Shown in pieces: positions 32,550 through 43,978 of a stretch of 64,000 nucleotides of DNA; the stretch's first letter is position 1; every line of letters starts with the position of its first letter. Below the pieces are notes generated by a model. The model searched no databases, had not been told where the DNA came from, and was given only the letters and a program-made list of their open reading frames with translations. The DNA is from Costus lasius. Taxonomy: Eukaryota; Streptophyta; Magnoliopsida; Zingiberales; Costaceae. Both the position numbers and the translations under genes were made by a program. Location of the stretch: positions 60,950,056 through 61,014,055 of the forward strand of contig CM050449.1 of the NCBI GenBank assembly GCA_027563935.2, read 5' to 3'.

Positions 32550-34233
32550 TGAAAGTTCCCACAAGGGGGGCGAAACCCTAAATTATAGGCGCATATGAAG
32601 TATGAAAGCAGCGGAAAGGGGGTTTCTTGATCTTGCATGGTATTATGATTAACAAAACCGATTGTATAGTAGTGATAAAACCATACCATAGCCATTTCTA
32701 GATGGCGTCTTGGAAGCTAGAGAACAAGAGAGCTCTCCTCCAAATTGTCGCACACAAGATGAGGTATAGCTTCTTCTTGTCGTCCCTTGTGCTAGCAAGG
32801 ATCGTCCAAGTATCCTTCTCGTATGGAAGGGATGAGATCTTCTTGGCTTGGCGAAAAACTTCCTTCTCCTTTCGTCAACACCACATGCACTCTCGAATGA
32901 GCAAGCGACGAGAGGAAGGAGCGACAATAGGCGTGAGAGAGGAGTAACGTGAGGCGATGTCACGTTTAGGAGTCATGGTTTCTAAAAATAGAAACACTCC
33001 CACGTTCATGCACTCATGCGACCATGGGTTTACCCCAAGCGCAAACTTCTCTTCACCCTTGAACCATGCGCTCATTCATGAGCCGGTTCACTTTGGTTCG
33101 GTTCAATAACCAAATAAGCCAAGCATTCAGTCCAGACCATAATAAACACTTAGGTTCTTGATCTGACCGTCAATCTCTTGATGCTCCTGATCTGACCAAT
33201 CTAGCATCCAATCTCTCGATCGAAGCTTACCGATCTGAAGCCCTAATCAATCAAACATGATCAGACCAGATCTCACTCACAATCAGAGATTAAATCCCTT
33301 TAAACTGAACTCAAACAATTCAGTCCACACGATCTGACTTAAGTAAGCCATATCATCAAATTGTGCGACCCTAAGGGTTTCCTTTAAATGTCGGTAACGA
33401 TAACTCACGTCATCACGATCAGTGAGGGGTATCTAGCAACACATCACTGTCTCCCAATATAAAGGAAAGAGTCTTCCAAGACTACACCCAAAAACAACAC
33501 AAGTGTGAATAAACTCACAAAGCATACATATTTCCTTTGCCACTGGATGTTCTTATTGGACAAGCGTGTCAAGCTTGTAACTCCAATATGATGAGCATGA
33601 TTAGATCAGATGATCATAGTCACCTGGGTATGGCCATACACTTTCTCAATCATCTCATCCAGGGGGCCCCTTTAGAACATCACACTCCTTAAACAAGGAG
33701 ACGGCAATCCTATGTCTATCACTAGTGCCCTAACATGACTCAAGCTCACCATCCAAGATAGTCTATAATCATTATGTTTCAAATGATATTGAACTACCTC
33801 AAAACAATGACAATCATCATTTAGAAAACACAAGTGATCTCAAGTCAGAGGAAATGTGCCACTTGTTACAATCAAGGATTATTCACATTGTGACAAACAA
33901 TTGAATATCCTAGTAGGGTCTGTCCAGTACATCCAATGTACCCATGAGTCTACATCTTATTCCATGCTCGAAGCATCCTATAAGATTAGAACACATATTA
34001 GTCTTAACCATATCAAGGCTGTCTCATGTTCACCAAGATATATCGACTAAGGACTTTATTGCCTGTCAGCCTAGCTGAACAGCTTTAAGACATTATTCAG
34101 AAGTACACTTATTACAGCAGACAAGGTAACAACCTGAATAACAACCATGCCTATATAAACTAAAAGAGTTTATTACATGATACTGTTACAATCCCAAGGC
34201 CTCAAACATTAGCCTTAAGGGCATACCCCAACA
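32550..34233 (-). mobile_element. Left (3') LTR of Copia-A copy 1
   Basis: 1684 bp, adjoining the polypurine tract at 34234-34253. Nearly identical to 39934-41616. Small open frames inside it are repeated in the other LTR and not taken as genes. Confidence 0.95.
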
Positions 34234-34253
34234 ATCTCCCACTTGCACTTAAT
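34234..34253 (-). promoter_or_regulatory. Polypurine tract of Copia-A copy 1
   Basis: Minus-strand AAGTGCAAGTGGGAGAT directly precedes the 3' LTR. Confidence 0.85.
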
Positions 34254-37200
34254 CTAATGGTTGAGAAATCTCAAACCCATGTTATTACAGTGCTTCTCAT
34301 GCTTCTGCTGCGCCAGAGGCTTGGTAAGCGGGTCTGCCAGATTATCATCTGTATGAACCTTGCAGATTTTGATCTCGCCACGATCTATGATCTCCCTGAT
34401 CAAGTGAAACCGTCTCTGTATGTGCTTGGACTTTTGGTGCGACCGTGGTTCCTTTGCTTGTGCGATTGCTCCAGTGTTATCACAGAAGATAACCAAAGGA
34501 TCTGCACTCGAAGGAACAAGACCAAGTTCTCTCACGAACTTACGAATCCACACTGCCTCCTTGGATGCTTCCGAGGCTGCAACATACTCGGCTTCTGTTG
34601 TGGAATCAGCAACAGTTGACTGTTTGAAACTCTTCCACACCACTGCTCCTCCATTCAAGCTAAAAACATAGCCTGATTGCGATCGGAAATCATCCTGGTC
34701 AGACTGGAACGAAGCGTCAGTATATCCTTCAATACTGAGTTCTTCCTGACCACCATATATCAAGAACATATCTTTGGTCCTCCGAAGATATTTTAAGATA
34801 TTCTTGACTGCAATCCAGTGTGCCTGACCTGGATTACTTTGGAACCGACTGGTCACGCTTAACCCGTAAGCGACGTCTGGGCGAGTACACAACATCGCAT
34901 ACATAATGGAACCAATAGCCGAAGCATAAGGCGTATTGTCCATTTCATCTTTCTCAGTCTGTGTTTGTGGACACTGACTCTTCGAAAGATTCAGACCATG
35001 TCTGACTGGAAGATATCCTCGTTTAGAATTCTCTAAATGAAATCTCTCCAGGACTTTATCGATGTAAGTACTCTGGCACAGCCCGAGAAGCCTCTTAGAT
35101 CTATCCCTGTAGATCTTCACACCTAATACATAGGCTGCTTCTCCTAAATCTTTCATCTGGAAACATTTCCTTAACCATGCCTTAACTGCATGCATTTCAG
35201 GAATGTCATTTCCAATGATCAAGATATCATCGACGTAGAGGACTAGGAAAGTAATCACGCTCCCACTAAACCTCTTATATACACACGGGTCATCCTCGTT
35301 CTTGATGAAACCAAATTCAGTGACTGATTCATCAAAACGAATGTTCCAGCTTCTTGATGCTTGCTTAAGTCCATAAATAGACTTCTTTAACTTGCATATC
35401 TTATGACGATCTGATGGATCAGTGAAACCTTCTGGTTGTGTCATGTAGACATCCTCATCCAGATTTCCATTAAGGAAAGCTGTTTTCACATCCATTTGCC
35501 AGATCTCATAATCATAATATGCAGCTATCGCGAAAAGAATCCGAATAGACTTAAACATGGCTACAGGTGAGAAAGTTTCATCATAATCTATCCCGTAGAT
35601 TTGTCTGAAACCTTTCGCAACAAGCCTGCCTTTATAAGTAACTACGTTACCATCCATGTCAATCTTCTTCTTGAAGATCCATTTACAGCCTATAGGGATC
35701 ACTCCCGGAGGCGGATCAACCAAATCCCAAACTTGGTTATCTGACATGGAGTCCATCTCGGCGCGCATAGCTTCAAGCCATCTCGCTGACTCCGGTCCAC
35801 TAACCGCATCCGCATAAGTGAGGGGTTCATCATTATCAATGATGTAGACTCCGTCATAGCGCTCAGGCTGTCGACGGATCCTTCCCGATCTTCGCGGTTC
35901 CCGTGATATCTGAGCCTCAGGTTGTTCAACAACCTGTTCTACCGGCTCAGGCTCATCCAACTCTGCTTGATCACTTTGTCCTTCCTCTGGATTCTCATCC
36001 AGCTTTACTTCTCTCCCACTGGCCTCTTGCAGAAGAAACTCCTTCTCAAGAAATATGGCCGTCCGAGCAACAAAAACCTTGTTCTCTTTGGGATCGTAGA
36101 AATAATAACCCTTAGTTTCCTTAGGGTAACCGACAAAGATGCATTTGTCAGATCTGCTCTCTAGTTTCCCAGAGGCGAGCTTTTTGACATAAGCCTCGCA
36201 GCCCCAGATCCTGATAAACGTCAAGCATGGCTGTTTCCCATACCATAATTCATATGGCATTTTTGAAACGGCCTTGGATGGCACTCGGTTTAGTACTTTT
36301 GCAGCTGTTTCCAGTGCATAACCCCAAAAGGAGTAAGGAAGAGTAGCCTGACTCATCATAGAACGAACCATATCAAATAACGTTCTATTTCTCCTCTCGG
36401 ACACACCATTCCATTGCGGTGTTCCTGGCGGAGTGAGCTGTGAGATAATCCCACACTCCTTTAAATAGTCAGTAAACGCATGACTTAGGTATTCTCCACC
36501 TCTAGCTGATTTTGTACTTCATTCTTGAACTCTTTGAACTTGTCAAAAGATTCACTTTTATGTCTCATTAAATAGACATACCCATATCTACTGAAATCAT
36601 CAGTAAAGGTAATGAAGTACTGATAGCCACCTCTGGCATGTTTACTAAATGGCCCACACACATCACTGTGTATAAGGTCAAGTAAACCTGAAGCCCTTTG
36701 ACTTTTGTGAGGAAAAGGTGACTTCGTCATTTTACCCATCAAACAAGCTTTGCATGTATCAATCTCCTTATAGGAGAATGATCCCAGCAGTCCATGATCA
36801 TGCAATCGCTTAATGCATTTCTCGTTAATATGGCCTAAACGACTATGCCATAGCAAGGTGCTGTCATCAGCATACTTGGCTTTCTTATTATCAATATTTT
36901 GTATAGAACATTCCATGTCCAACATGTATAACCCATTGTTAATTGAACCAGTTGCATAAACAATATTATCAAAAGATAAAACACACTTTGAAATATTGCA
37001 TTCAAAGGAAAATCCCTTCCTGACAAGAGCAGGAATGGAGATAATATTTTTAGTAATACTGGGAACAAAATAACAATTGTCTAGTTCCAATACAATTCCA
37101 GATGGTAAAGAAATGAAATAGTCTCCTACAGCAACAGCAGCAACCCGTGCCCCGTTTCCAACGCGTAGGTCCACCTCATGCTGTCCCACCTGTCTTCTTC

Positions 37201-38104
37201 TCTTGAGTTCCTGTACATTTGAACAAATGTGAACTCCACATGCAGTGTCCAACACCCATGATATAGAAGAAGAAAACATGACCTCAGTCACATAAATACC
37301 TGAGCCAGAAGCGAAGCTTCCCCTCTTATCTCCTTGGAGCGCTTTACAGTCCTTTTTCCAGTGACCCAGCTGGCCACAGTGGAAACACCTGTATTCCTTG
37401 GACCGCTTCACCTTCTGCTTCAGAGCCTTGCTGTAGCTCTTGACAGGGGCTTTGCCCTTCTTCCCCTTCTTCTTGTTCCTGGAAGGAACCATTAAGACAG
37501 AGGTCGAAGGCTTTCCCTTCAGAGTCTCCTCAGTAGTGAGGAGCATATTCAGCAGCTCTGCCGGAGTACAATCGATTTTGTTCATATTAAAATTAATAAT
37601 GAACACATCGAAAGAGGGCGGGAGAGACTGCAGAATAATATCTACAGCAAGCTCCTGATTGATGGTATGCCCCAGTTTCTCTAGAGCCTCCTTGTGCCCA
37701 ATCATCTTGAGCACGTGAGCTCCCACTGGGCTCCCTTCAGCCAGTTTGCTCTGAAAGAACAGCTTTGTCAAATTATAGCGTTCTGTCCTCGCCTGTGCAG
37801 CATACAGCATCTTGAGGTTCGCTATCATGTCTATAGCCGACATATCCTCATGCTGACGCTGCAGCGGTGGCGTCATAGACGCTAACATCAGGCAAGCGAC
37901 ATCAATGCTATCATTGACGTGCTTTTCATAGGCTTCCCGAACCGCCCTTGCGGCGTTCGGAGCGGGCTGAGGCGGTATAGCCGTCTCGAGGACATACAGT
38001 TTCCTCTCTGCCTTAAGAACAATCTTAAGGTGTCCAAACCAGTCAGAGAAGTTCGGCCCAGCAAACTTCTCCCTTTCCAGTAGGGATCGCACATTGAAGT
38101 TCAT
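34254..38104 (-). pseudogene. Copia-A gag-pol polyprotein with a single 31-bp deletion
   Basis: From the ATG at 38104, 539 codons cover UBN2-type Gag, zinc knuckle CFHCGQLGHWKKDC (about 245-258), protease WVLDTACGVHIC (about 287), HHCC pre-integrase region and the integrase core with its first Asp (HSDVCGP). At about 36505-36515 the gene lacks 31 bp present in the copies at 51550-51590 and 63010-63060; the lost codons include RSDRGGEY with the second catalytic Asp, and the frame shifts. The remaining 716 codons (36404-34254) are fully open: integrase C-terminus from SERRN, RT with YVDD at residues 390-393, RNase H with TDAS and STTEAEYVAASEASKEA, ending at FLNH. Without the deletion it would read as one polyprotein. 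Confidence 0.93.
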
Positions 38105-39917
38105 GGTGTTCGTTGCTGCAGGTATCTACAACAATGCAAGAACAGCAAGGTCAGTATCAATGTTAAGAATCAATCAGGACTTAAGAAAGATTCTTTTTCT
38201 CACTATTTTATCTGACTGAAAAATCCATTAAACAGTCCGAAAGAGTAAACACTCTTTTAGTGAGATGGGATCCAGATTTCATACTTGGTCTCCGCGTCCC
38301 GCTCAGGCGAGATAAGATGCACAGAGAGTACAAGCACTAATCTCTGGTAGGCTGTCCCAGCCAATCGCCAACCCGTGCGATTCCCCTTCATCTGGGCAAT
38401 CCAGCAGACTGTGCCAACTGAGTTGGTACAACACAATCTCTGACCCCACAGATGGCTGCCCCCATGTGCTACCATATGCGCCACATATGTAGCCTACATG
38501 GTCAAGCTGACCCGACCTACTCCCTGGACCACCACGTGCTATGCTGAGCAACGAGAAGGGATAAATCCCTACTCTGTAACACGCAGGTGTAATCCCGCAC
38601 CGTCTGAAGATAGATGGACGTGCCCACTGAGTGGGTACAACACGGCTCCAACGATAGTCAGAACAGTGAGGTTTCGCGTCAGAAGGCTTACGAGCTTGAT
38701 ATTTTAGCGTTGGATTTTAACGGTCTTTTATCTTCCTCACTATCATGCAATTCCTATGGTGATAGCAGAAGATAAATTAAAACATGCTGTTCTACTTATA
38801 TAAGCAATAAAAGAAAGCATGGATCTTATGTGGTAAAAGCCCATAGCCTAAGTAAGACCTTAATTAACTTAAGTCTTCACTTGCTTTTTCCTTCATGGGG
38901 CTTTTGCTGCTCATCTGGCCCAAACCAGGGCCCAACCGCCATCTGCAGCTCAGGTGCGCCCACTAGGTAAATGCGCCTGGTCCCAGAGTCGAACCCTGGA
39001 CCACCCACCTGGTCTAGCCACTGCTGCATGCGCCTCTGCCAAGTGTGCTCTGTGCTCTTGTCTAATTAAATTACAAATTTAACTATCTAGACAAGATTGA
39101 CACGCAGGTCAATTACATTTTATAAATTAAAAGCAATGTGATTCGCAGATCACAATCTAAAATTAATTTACAAAATAAATACAGGCACGCAGGCCCCAGC
39201 ACAGCACAGAATTAACATGGGCAGCCCACATAAGAATAAATAGACAAACATATGGCATCAATCATCATGTGATCCAGTCATTAAAATAAAATTTTCGAAA
39301 AACCCCATGGGCATCAATTTTATTTTGCTTATATGCCCTACAACCTTACAACGGTCCATTACTAGGGATCCACTCATCCAACCTAGTCAGATCCACTGCC
39401 CTTACATGCGCCAAGTCCTAACTGACTTGAGTCGACCATAAGGTCAACCATGCATGCGCCAGGGCTGAACAACCACAATGAGGTCTGGCAAGCGGGTGTG
39501 AGCCCGGGCCTAACTCATGTGCGTTCATAGGTTGTCTCAATCAGACATCGCTACACGCCTGTCTGCAGCCGACCTGTAGCCACCACGTGCTTGCGCACAG
39601 GTGCTACCTGGTCAACCCATCAAGGCTGTCAGATGGTCTGATTAGACTTTTGGATCTAACCTAGGGGGTGACTTCAACCCTAATAACCCGTCTAAGGGTT
39701 TAATGCAAGGCCTTAGATCTAGTGAGTCGCGCATGTTATAATAGTTTTGATAAAACAACAACAATTAAAATGCGCCAACATACATGCGCTAAGACAAACA
39801 TACAAGTTTCGATTATGACAACTTAACATGTATTTGCGCATGTAATCAAGATCTAAGCGTTACTCACAAACAAGGATCACAAAAGGGCTTAAGCAATCAT
39901 AAAACATGCGTTAACCA
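38105..39917 (-). other. Copia-A copy 1 5' leader, non-coding
   Basis: About 1.8 kb between primer site and gag ATG. The part near gag holds the three-hairpin module and the shared block at 38258-38273; the part near the primer site is rich in GCGCC/TGCGC words. No convincing gene. Confidence 0.7.
38297..38635 (-). other. Three-hairpin RNA module in the Copia-A copy 1 leader
   Basis: Stems: CCCAC/GTGGG at 38623-38635, CCAAC/GTTGG at 38414-38426 (three-base loops), and TCTCGC/GCGGGA (sense strand) at 38297-38312 with a four-base loop. The third stem contains a G-U pair only in the sense RNA; in the antisense it would be a C-A mismatch, which favours structure in the genomic RNA. Spacing 209 and 116 bp, nearly the same as in Copia-B. 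Confidence 0.6.
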
Positions 39918-39931
39918 TGGCTCTGATACCA
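39918..39931 (-). promoter_or_regulatory. Primer-binding site of Copia-A copy 1
   Basis: Minus-strand TGGTATCAGAGCCA, two bases from the LTR end; 14 bases complementary to initiator-Met tRNA. Confidence 0.9.
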
Positions 39932-39933
39932 TT

Positions 39934-41616
39934 TGAAAGTTCCCACAAGGGGGGCGAAACCCTAAATTATAGGCGCATATGAAGTATGAAAGCAGCGGAA
40001 AGGGGGTTTCTAGATCTTGCATGGTATTATGATTAACAAAACCGATTGTATAGTAGTGATAAAACCATACCATAGCCATTTCTAGATGGCGTCTTGGAAG
40101 CTAGAGAACAAGAGAGGTCTCCTCCAAATTGTCGCACACAAGATGAGGTATAGCTTCTTCTTGTCGTCCCTTGTGCTAGCAAGGATCGTCCAAGTATCCT
40201 TCTCGTATGGAAGGGATGAGATCTTCTTGGCTTGGCGAAAAACTTCCTTCTCCTTTCGTCAACACCACATGCACTCTCGAATGAGCAAGCGACGAGAGGA
40301 AGGAGCGACAATAGGCGTGAGAGAGGAGTAACGTGAGGCGATGTCACGTTTAGGAGTCATGGTTTCTAAAAATAGAAACACTCCCACGTTCATGCACTCA
40401 TGCGACCATGGGTTTACCCCAAGCGCAAACTTCTCTTCACCCTTGAACCATGCGCTCATTCATGAGCCGGTTCACTTTGGTTCGGTTCAATAACCAAATA
40501 AGCCAAGCATTCAGTCCAGACCATAATAAACACTTAGGTTCTTGATCTGACCGTCAATCTCTTGATGCTCCTGATCTGACCAATCTAGCATCCAATCTCT
40601 CGATCGAAGCTTACCGATCTGAAGCCCTAATCAATCAAACATGATCAGACCAGATCTCACTCACAATCAGAGATTAAATCCCTTTAAACTGAACTCAAAC
40701 AATTCAGTCCACACGATCTGACTTAAGTAAGCCATATCATCAAATTGTGCGACCCTGAGGGTTTCCTTTAAATGTCGGTAACGATAACTCACGTCATCAC
40801 GATCAGTGAGGGGTATCTAGCAACACATCACTGTCTCCCAATATAAAGGAAAGAGTCTTCCAAGACTACACCCAAAAACAACACAAGTGTGAATCAACTC
40901 ACAAAGCATACATATTTCCTTTGCCACTGGATGTTCTTATTGGACAGCGTGTCAAGCTTGTAACTCCAATATGATGAGCATGATTAGATCAGATGATCAT
41001 AGTCACCTGGGTATGGCCATACACTTTCTCAATCATCTCATCCAGGGGGCCCCTTTAGAACATCACACTCCTTAAACAAGGAGACGGCAATCCTATGTCT
41101 ATCACTAGTGCCCTAACATGACTCAAGCTCACCATCCAAGATAGTCTATAATCATTATGTTTCAAATGATATTGAACTACCTCAAAACAATGACAATCAT
41201 CATTTAGAAAACACAAGTGATCTCAAGTCAGAGGAAATGTGCCACTTGTTACAATCAAGGATTATTCACATTGTGACAAACAATTGAATATCCTAGTAGG
41301 GTCTGTCCAGTACATCCAATGTACCCATGAGTCTACATCTTATTCCATGCTCGAAGCATCCTATAAGATTAGAACACATATTAGTCTTAACCATATCAAG
41401 GCTGTCTCATGTTCACCAAGATATATCGACTAAGGACTTTATTGCCTGTCAGCCTAGCTGAATAGCTTTGAGACATTATTCAGAAGTACACTTATTATAG
41501 CAGACAAGGTAACAACCTGAATAACAACCATGCCTATATAAACTAAAAGAGTTTATTACATGATACTGTTACAATCCCAAGGCCTCAAACATTAGCCTTA
41601 AGGGCATACCCCAACA
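39934..41616 (-). mobile_element. Right (5') LTR of Copia-A copy 1
   Basis: 1683 bp, next to the primer site, followed by the GACAC duplication at 41617. Confidence 0.95.
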
Positions 41617-42149
41617 GACACAAGCGCCTCAGAGGAGAAGAAGATCGGAGACATCCGATTGAGGAAGAAAAACCATTTCCATTCAACAAATCTGCCAATT
41701 ACAAGGATACATGAGTGTAAGATATAGGGGAAGCTTTGAGAGAGGTTGCACGCGAACGTTCAAGGTGAACGTTGTTCTTTCCATCTCCAGCAAAGAGATG
41801 TTGTGCTTCCATTTGCAGCGATGAAGGGAGAGACGTTGAGCCTTCCTTCTTTGCAGTGATCAAGATTTGTGTTGATGTGCGCTTTGATGAAATCCTAGAA
41901 TCTGATTTGGAGTTGGCGCATCTTGCTTTGTTGCTGGCTGATCCAATGGAATAGTCTTGGGCTTCTTTGTGGCGAATTATTGCTGATAAGTGGGCTTTGT
42001 CTTGGGCCTCTTATGAAGTGGTTAATTATTGAGCTAGCTTTATTGATTGAGCTTGCTAGCTTATTCGCGACCTCACGAGTCTTTGTCTATGGCACCTTTA
42101 GGCTCCACTTGTATCTTCGTGGCTTGTGGTTCCTGTCCGCATCAGCCAC

Positions 42150-42883
42150 CCTTGGCTAAAGAGGTTGGTCCCTAGTGTTACTCCGATGAGGAGTCAAGCC
42201 CGCGTCCTACCTTGGCCGTAGTCCACTACACCCGTGTGCACTCCCCCCCCCCATCGGAGGATTGGAAGCACACGAGCATCTTTTACACTTATATTAAGTG
42301 TAATGGACACTCGTGCAAAATCATGATCGATGGGGGTAGTAGCCTCAACGTCGTCTCCCAGACGGCGGTCACCCGTTTCAGTCTCCCTTTAGAGCCGCAC
42401 ACTCAACCCTACTCGATTGCGTGGGTCGATGCTTCTAGCCTGCCCATCACCCATTGCTACCAAGTCCCCATTTACTTCGGTGACTACGCCAAGAAGGTGT
42501 GGTGTGACGTTACCTCCATGGACGTCGCCCATGTTCTTCTTGGCCTGCCTTGGCTCTATGACCGTGATGTCATCCACTATGGCCGGTCTAATACCTATGT
42601 CTTCCAGCACAGAGGGCATAAGATTTGCCTGACCCCGGCTCCGCCCAAAGAGTTGCGGGCCTCCACCTCGAAGGGCTTAGTCTCACCATCCCTACTTGGA
42701 CCACCAGCGCCTAAGCCGGTCACGCTTGTCCGCCCTGGTTCCATGATCTCGGAAGCCCATGAGTCCGCCATCGTCTACGCACTCATGGTGCGCGAGGTCC
42801 CCCGCGAGCCGTCGTCCCCTCTGGCCCTTTGCCGGCTGAGATCGCCGCCCTTCTCGATGAGTTTTTCGACATTTCCCCCGTAG
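42150..42883 (+). pseudogene. Gypsy protease region
   Basis: The frame from 42212 reads an aspartic protease: KIMIDGGSSLNVVS (active-site DGGSS), then LLGLPWLYDRDVIHYG, the second conserved block. It is in the same frame as the gag zinc knuckle before the TR-GAG insertion, so gag and protease were one frame. A C-run at 42243-42252 precedes the domain. A frameshift near 42850 separates it from RT. Confidence 0.8.
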
Positions 42884-43978
42884 ACCTCCCTATTGGTCTC
42901 CCTTCGGCTCATGACGTCCAGCACATCATCGATCTTGTCCCCGAGGCATCTCTGCCCAACTTGCCCCACCATCGCCTCAACCCAACTGAGCACACGGAGC
43001 TCAAGTGGCAGGTTGATGACCTCAACCCCGAAGAAGGACGGATCATGGCGGATGTGCATTGATTGCCGTGCGATCAATCGCATCACGGTGAAGTACCGAT
43101 TCCCCATTCCCCGTTTAGACGACATGCTTGAACTTATCTCCAGTGCGTGTTGGTTCACCAAACTTGACCTCTAGAGCGGTTACCACCAGGTCTACATCCG
43201 TGAAGGCGACGAGTGGAAGACAGCCTTCAAGACGAAGGACGGCCTCTACGAGTGGCTGGTCATGCCCTTCGGTCTTACCAATGCGCCCTCCACCTTTATG
43301 CGTCTTATGAGTCAGGTGCTTCGCCCCTACTTTGATGACATTCTTATCTACAGCCGGACCCGCGACGATTACTTAGCACACCTGCGTTTGACCTTTGACC
43401 TTTTGCGTAAGGAGCACTTGTTCCTTAACGCAAAGAAATGCTCCTTTCTTGAAACCCAGGTCCAGTTCCTTGGGTTCAATGTGTCGGACCAAGGACTTAT
43501 GGTTGACCCCGCTAAGGTGGAGGCCATTCTCCAATGGCCTGAGCCCGAGTCCGACACCGAGGTCCGTAGTTTCCTCGGCCTTGCAGCGTTCTATCGCCGC
43601 TTCATTAAGGGCTTCAGCACCATCGCAGCCCCTATGATGGCCTGCACTAAACACGAGGCCTTCTCGTGGACACTCGCCGCTAGCCGTGCCTTCCTGGTGC
43701 TTAAGGACATCATGACCTCAACACTTGTCCTTCGCCTGCCCGACTTCTCCAAAGTCTTCAAGGTCACTTGCGATGCCTCCGGCACAGGCATCGGCGGCAC
43801 TCTTAGTCAGGAGGGCCACCCCGTCACCTTCTTTAGTGAAAAATTGAACGAGGTGCGCCAACGGTACTCCACCTATGATAAGGAGTTCTACGCCATCATT
43901 CAGTCCCTCCGACAATAGCGTCACTACCTCCTGCATAAGGAGTTTGTTCTCTTTAGTGATCACCAAGCCCTCTCCTTT
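42884..43978 (+). pseudogene. Gypsy reverse transcriptase and RNase H, broken
   Basis: After frameshifts near 42850 and 43060, RT reads [20 protein letters not shown], then KLDL and a TAG at 43172-43174 before SGYHQ, then [16 protein letters not shown] and the catalytic YFDDILIYS. The run QVLRPYFDD lacks the eight or so residues that normally separate these motifs, an apparent in-frame deletion. RNase H follows ([22 protein letters not shown]) with a TAG at 43916-43918 and continues DHQALSFL. Two stops, two frameshifts and a deletion next to the active site leave no function. Confidence 0.85.

Larger units (their letters stand above)
32550..41616 (-). mobile_element. Copia-A copy 1, nearly intact minus-strand Ty1/Copia element
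   Basis: 9067 bp with LTRs 32550-34233 and 39934-41616 (1684 and 1683 bp; about nine or ten differences by eye), a GACAC duplication, a perfect primer site, an intact polypurine tract and a gag-pol gene broken only once. It is the youngest-looking autonomous-type element here. LTR tips read TGAAAGT...CCCCAACA on the plus strand. It is nested in TR-GAG, which is nested in Gypsy. Confidence 0.97.
27774..42144 (-). mobile_element. Complete TR-GAG element (Gag-only LTR retrotransposon), split by Copia-A
   Basis: LTRs have perfect inverted tips TGATGC/GCATCA and equal length (1701 bp after removing the nested Copia-A and one GACAC). The inside is 1898 bp: initiator-Met primer site, an A-tract leader, one intact 491-codon gag gene and a polypurine tract (CACCCGGGGAGAA, antisense). 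There is no protease, RT, RNase H or integrase and no room for them. About a dozen LTR differences by eye over 1701 bp suggest a fairly recent insertion. This is the architecture known in plants as terminal-repeat retrotransposon with GAG domain; enzymes must come from another element. Own length is about 5.3 kb. Confidence 0.9.
31372..42144 (-). mobile_element. Right (5') LTR of TR-GAG, interrupted by Copia-A
   Basis: Pieces 31372-32549 and 41622-42144 rejoin at the GACAC duplication into a 1701-bp LTR matching 27774-29474. A TATA box was not assigned with confidence. Confidence 0.95.
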
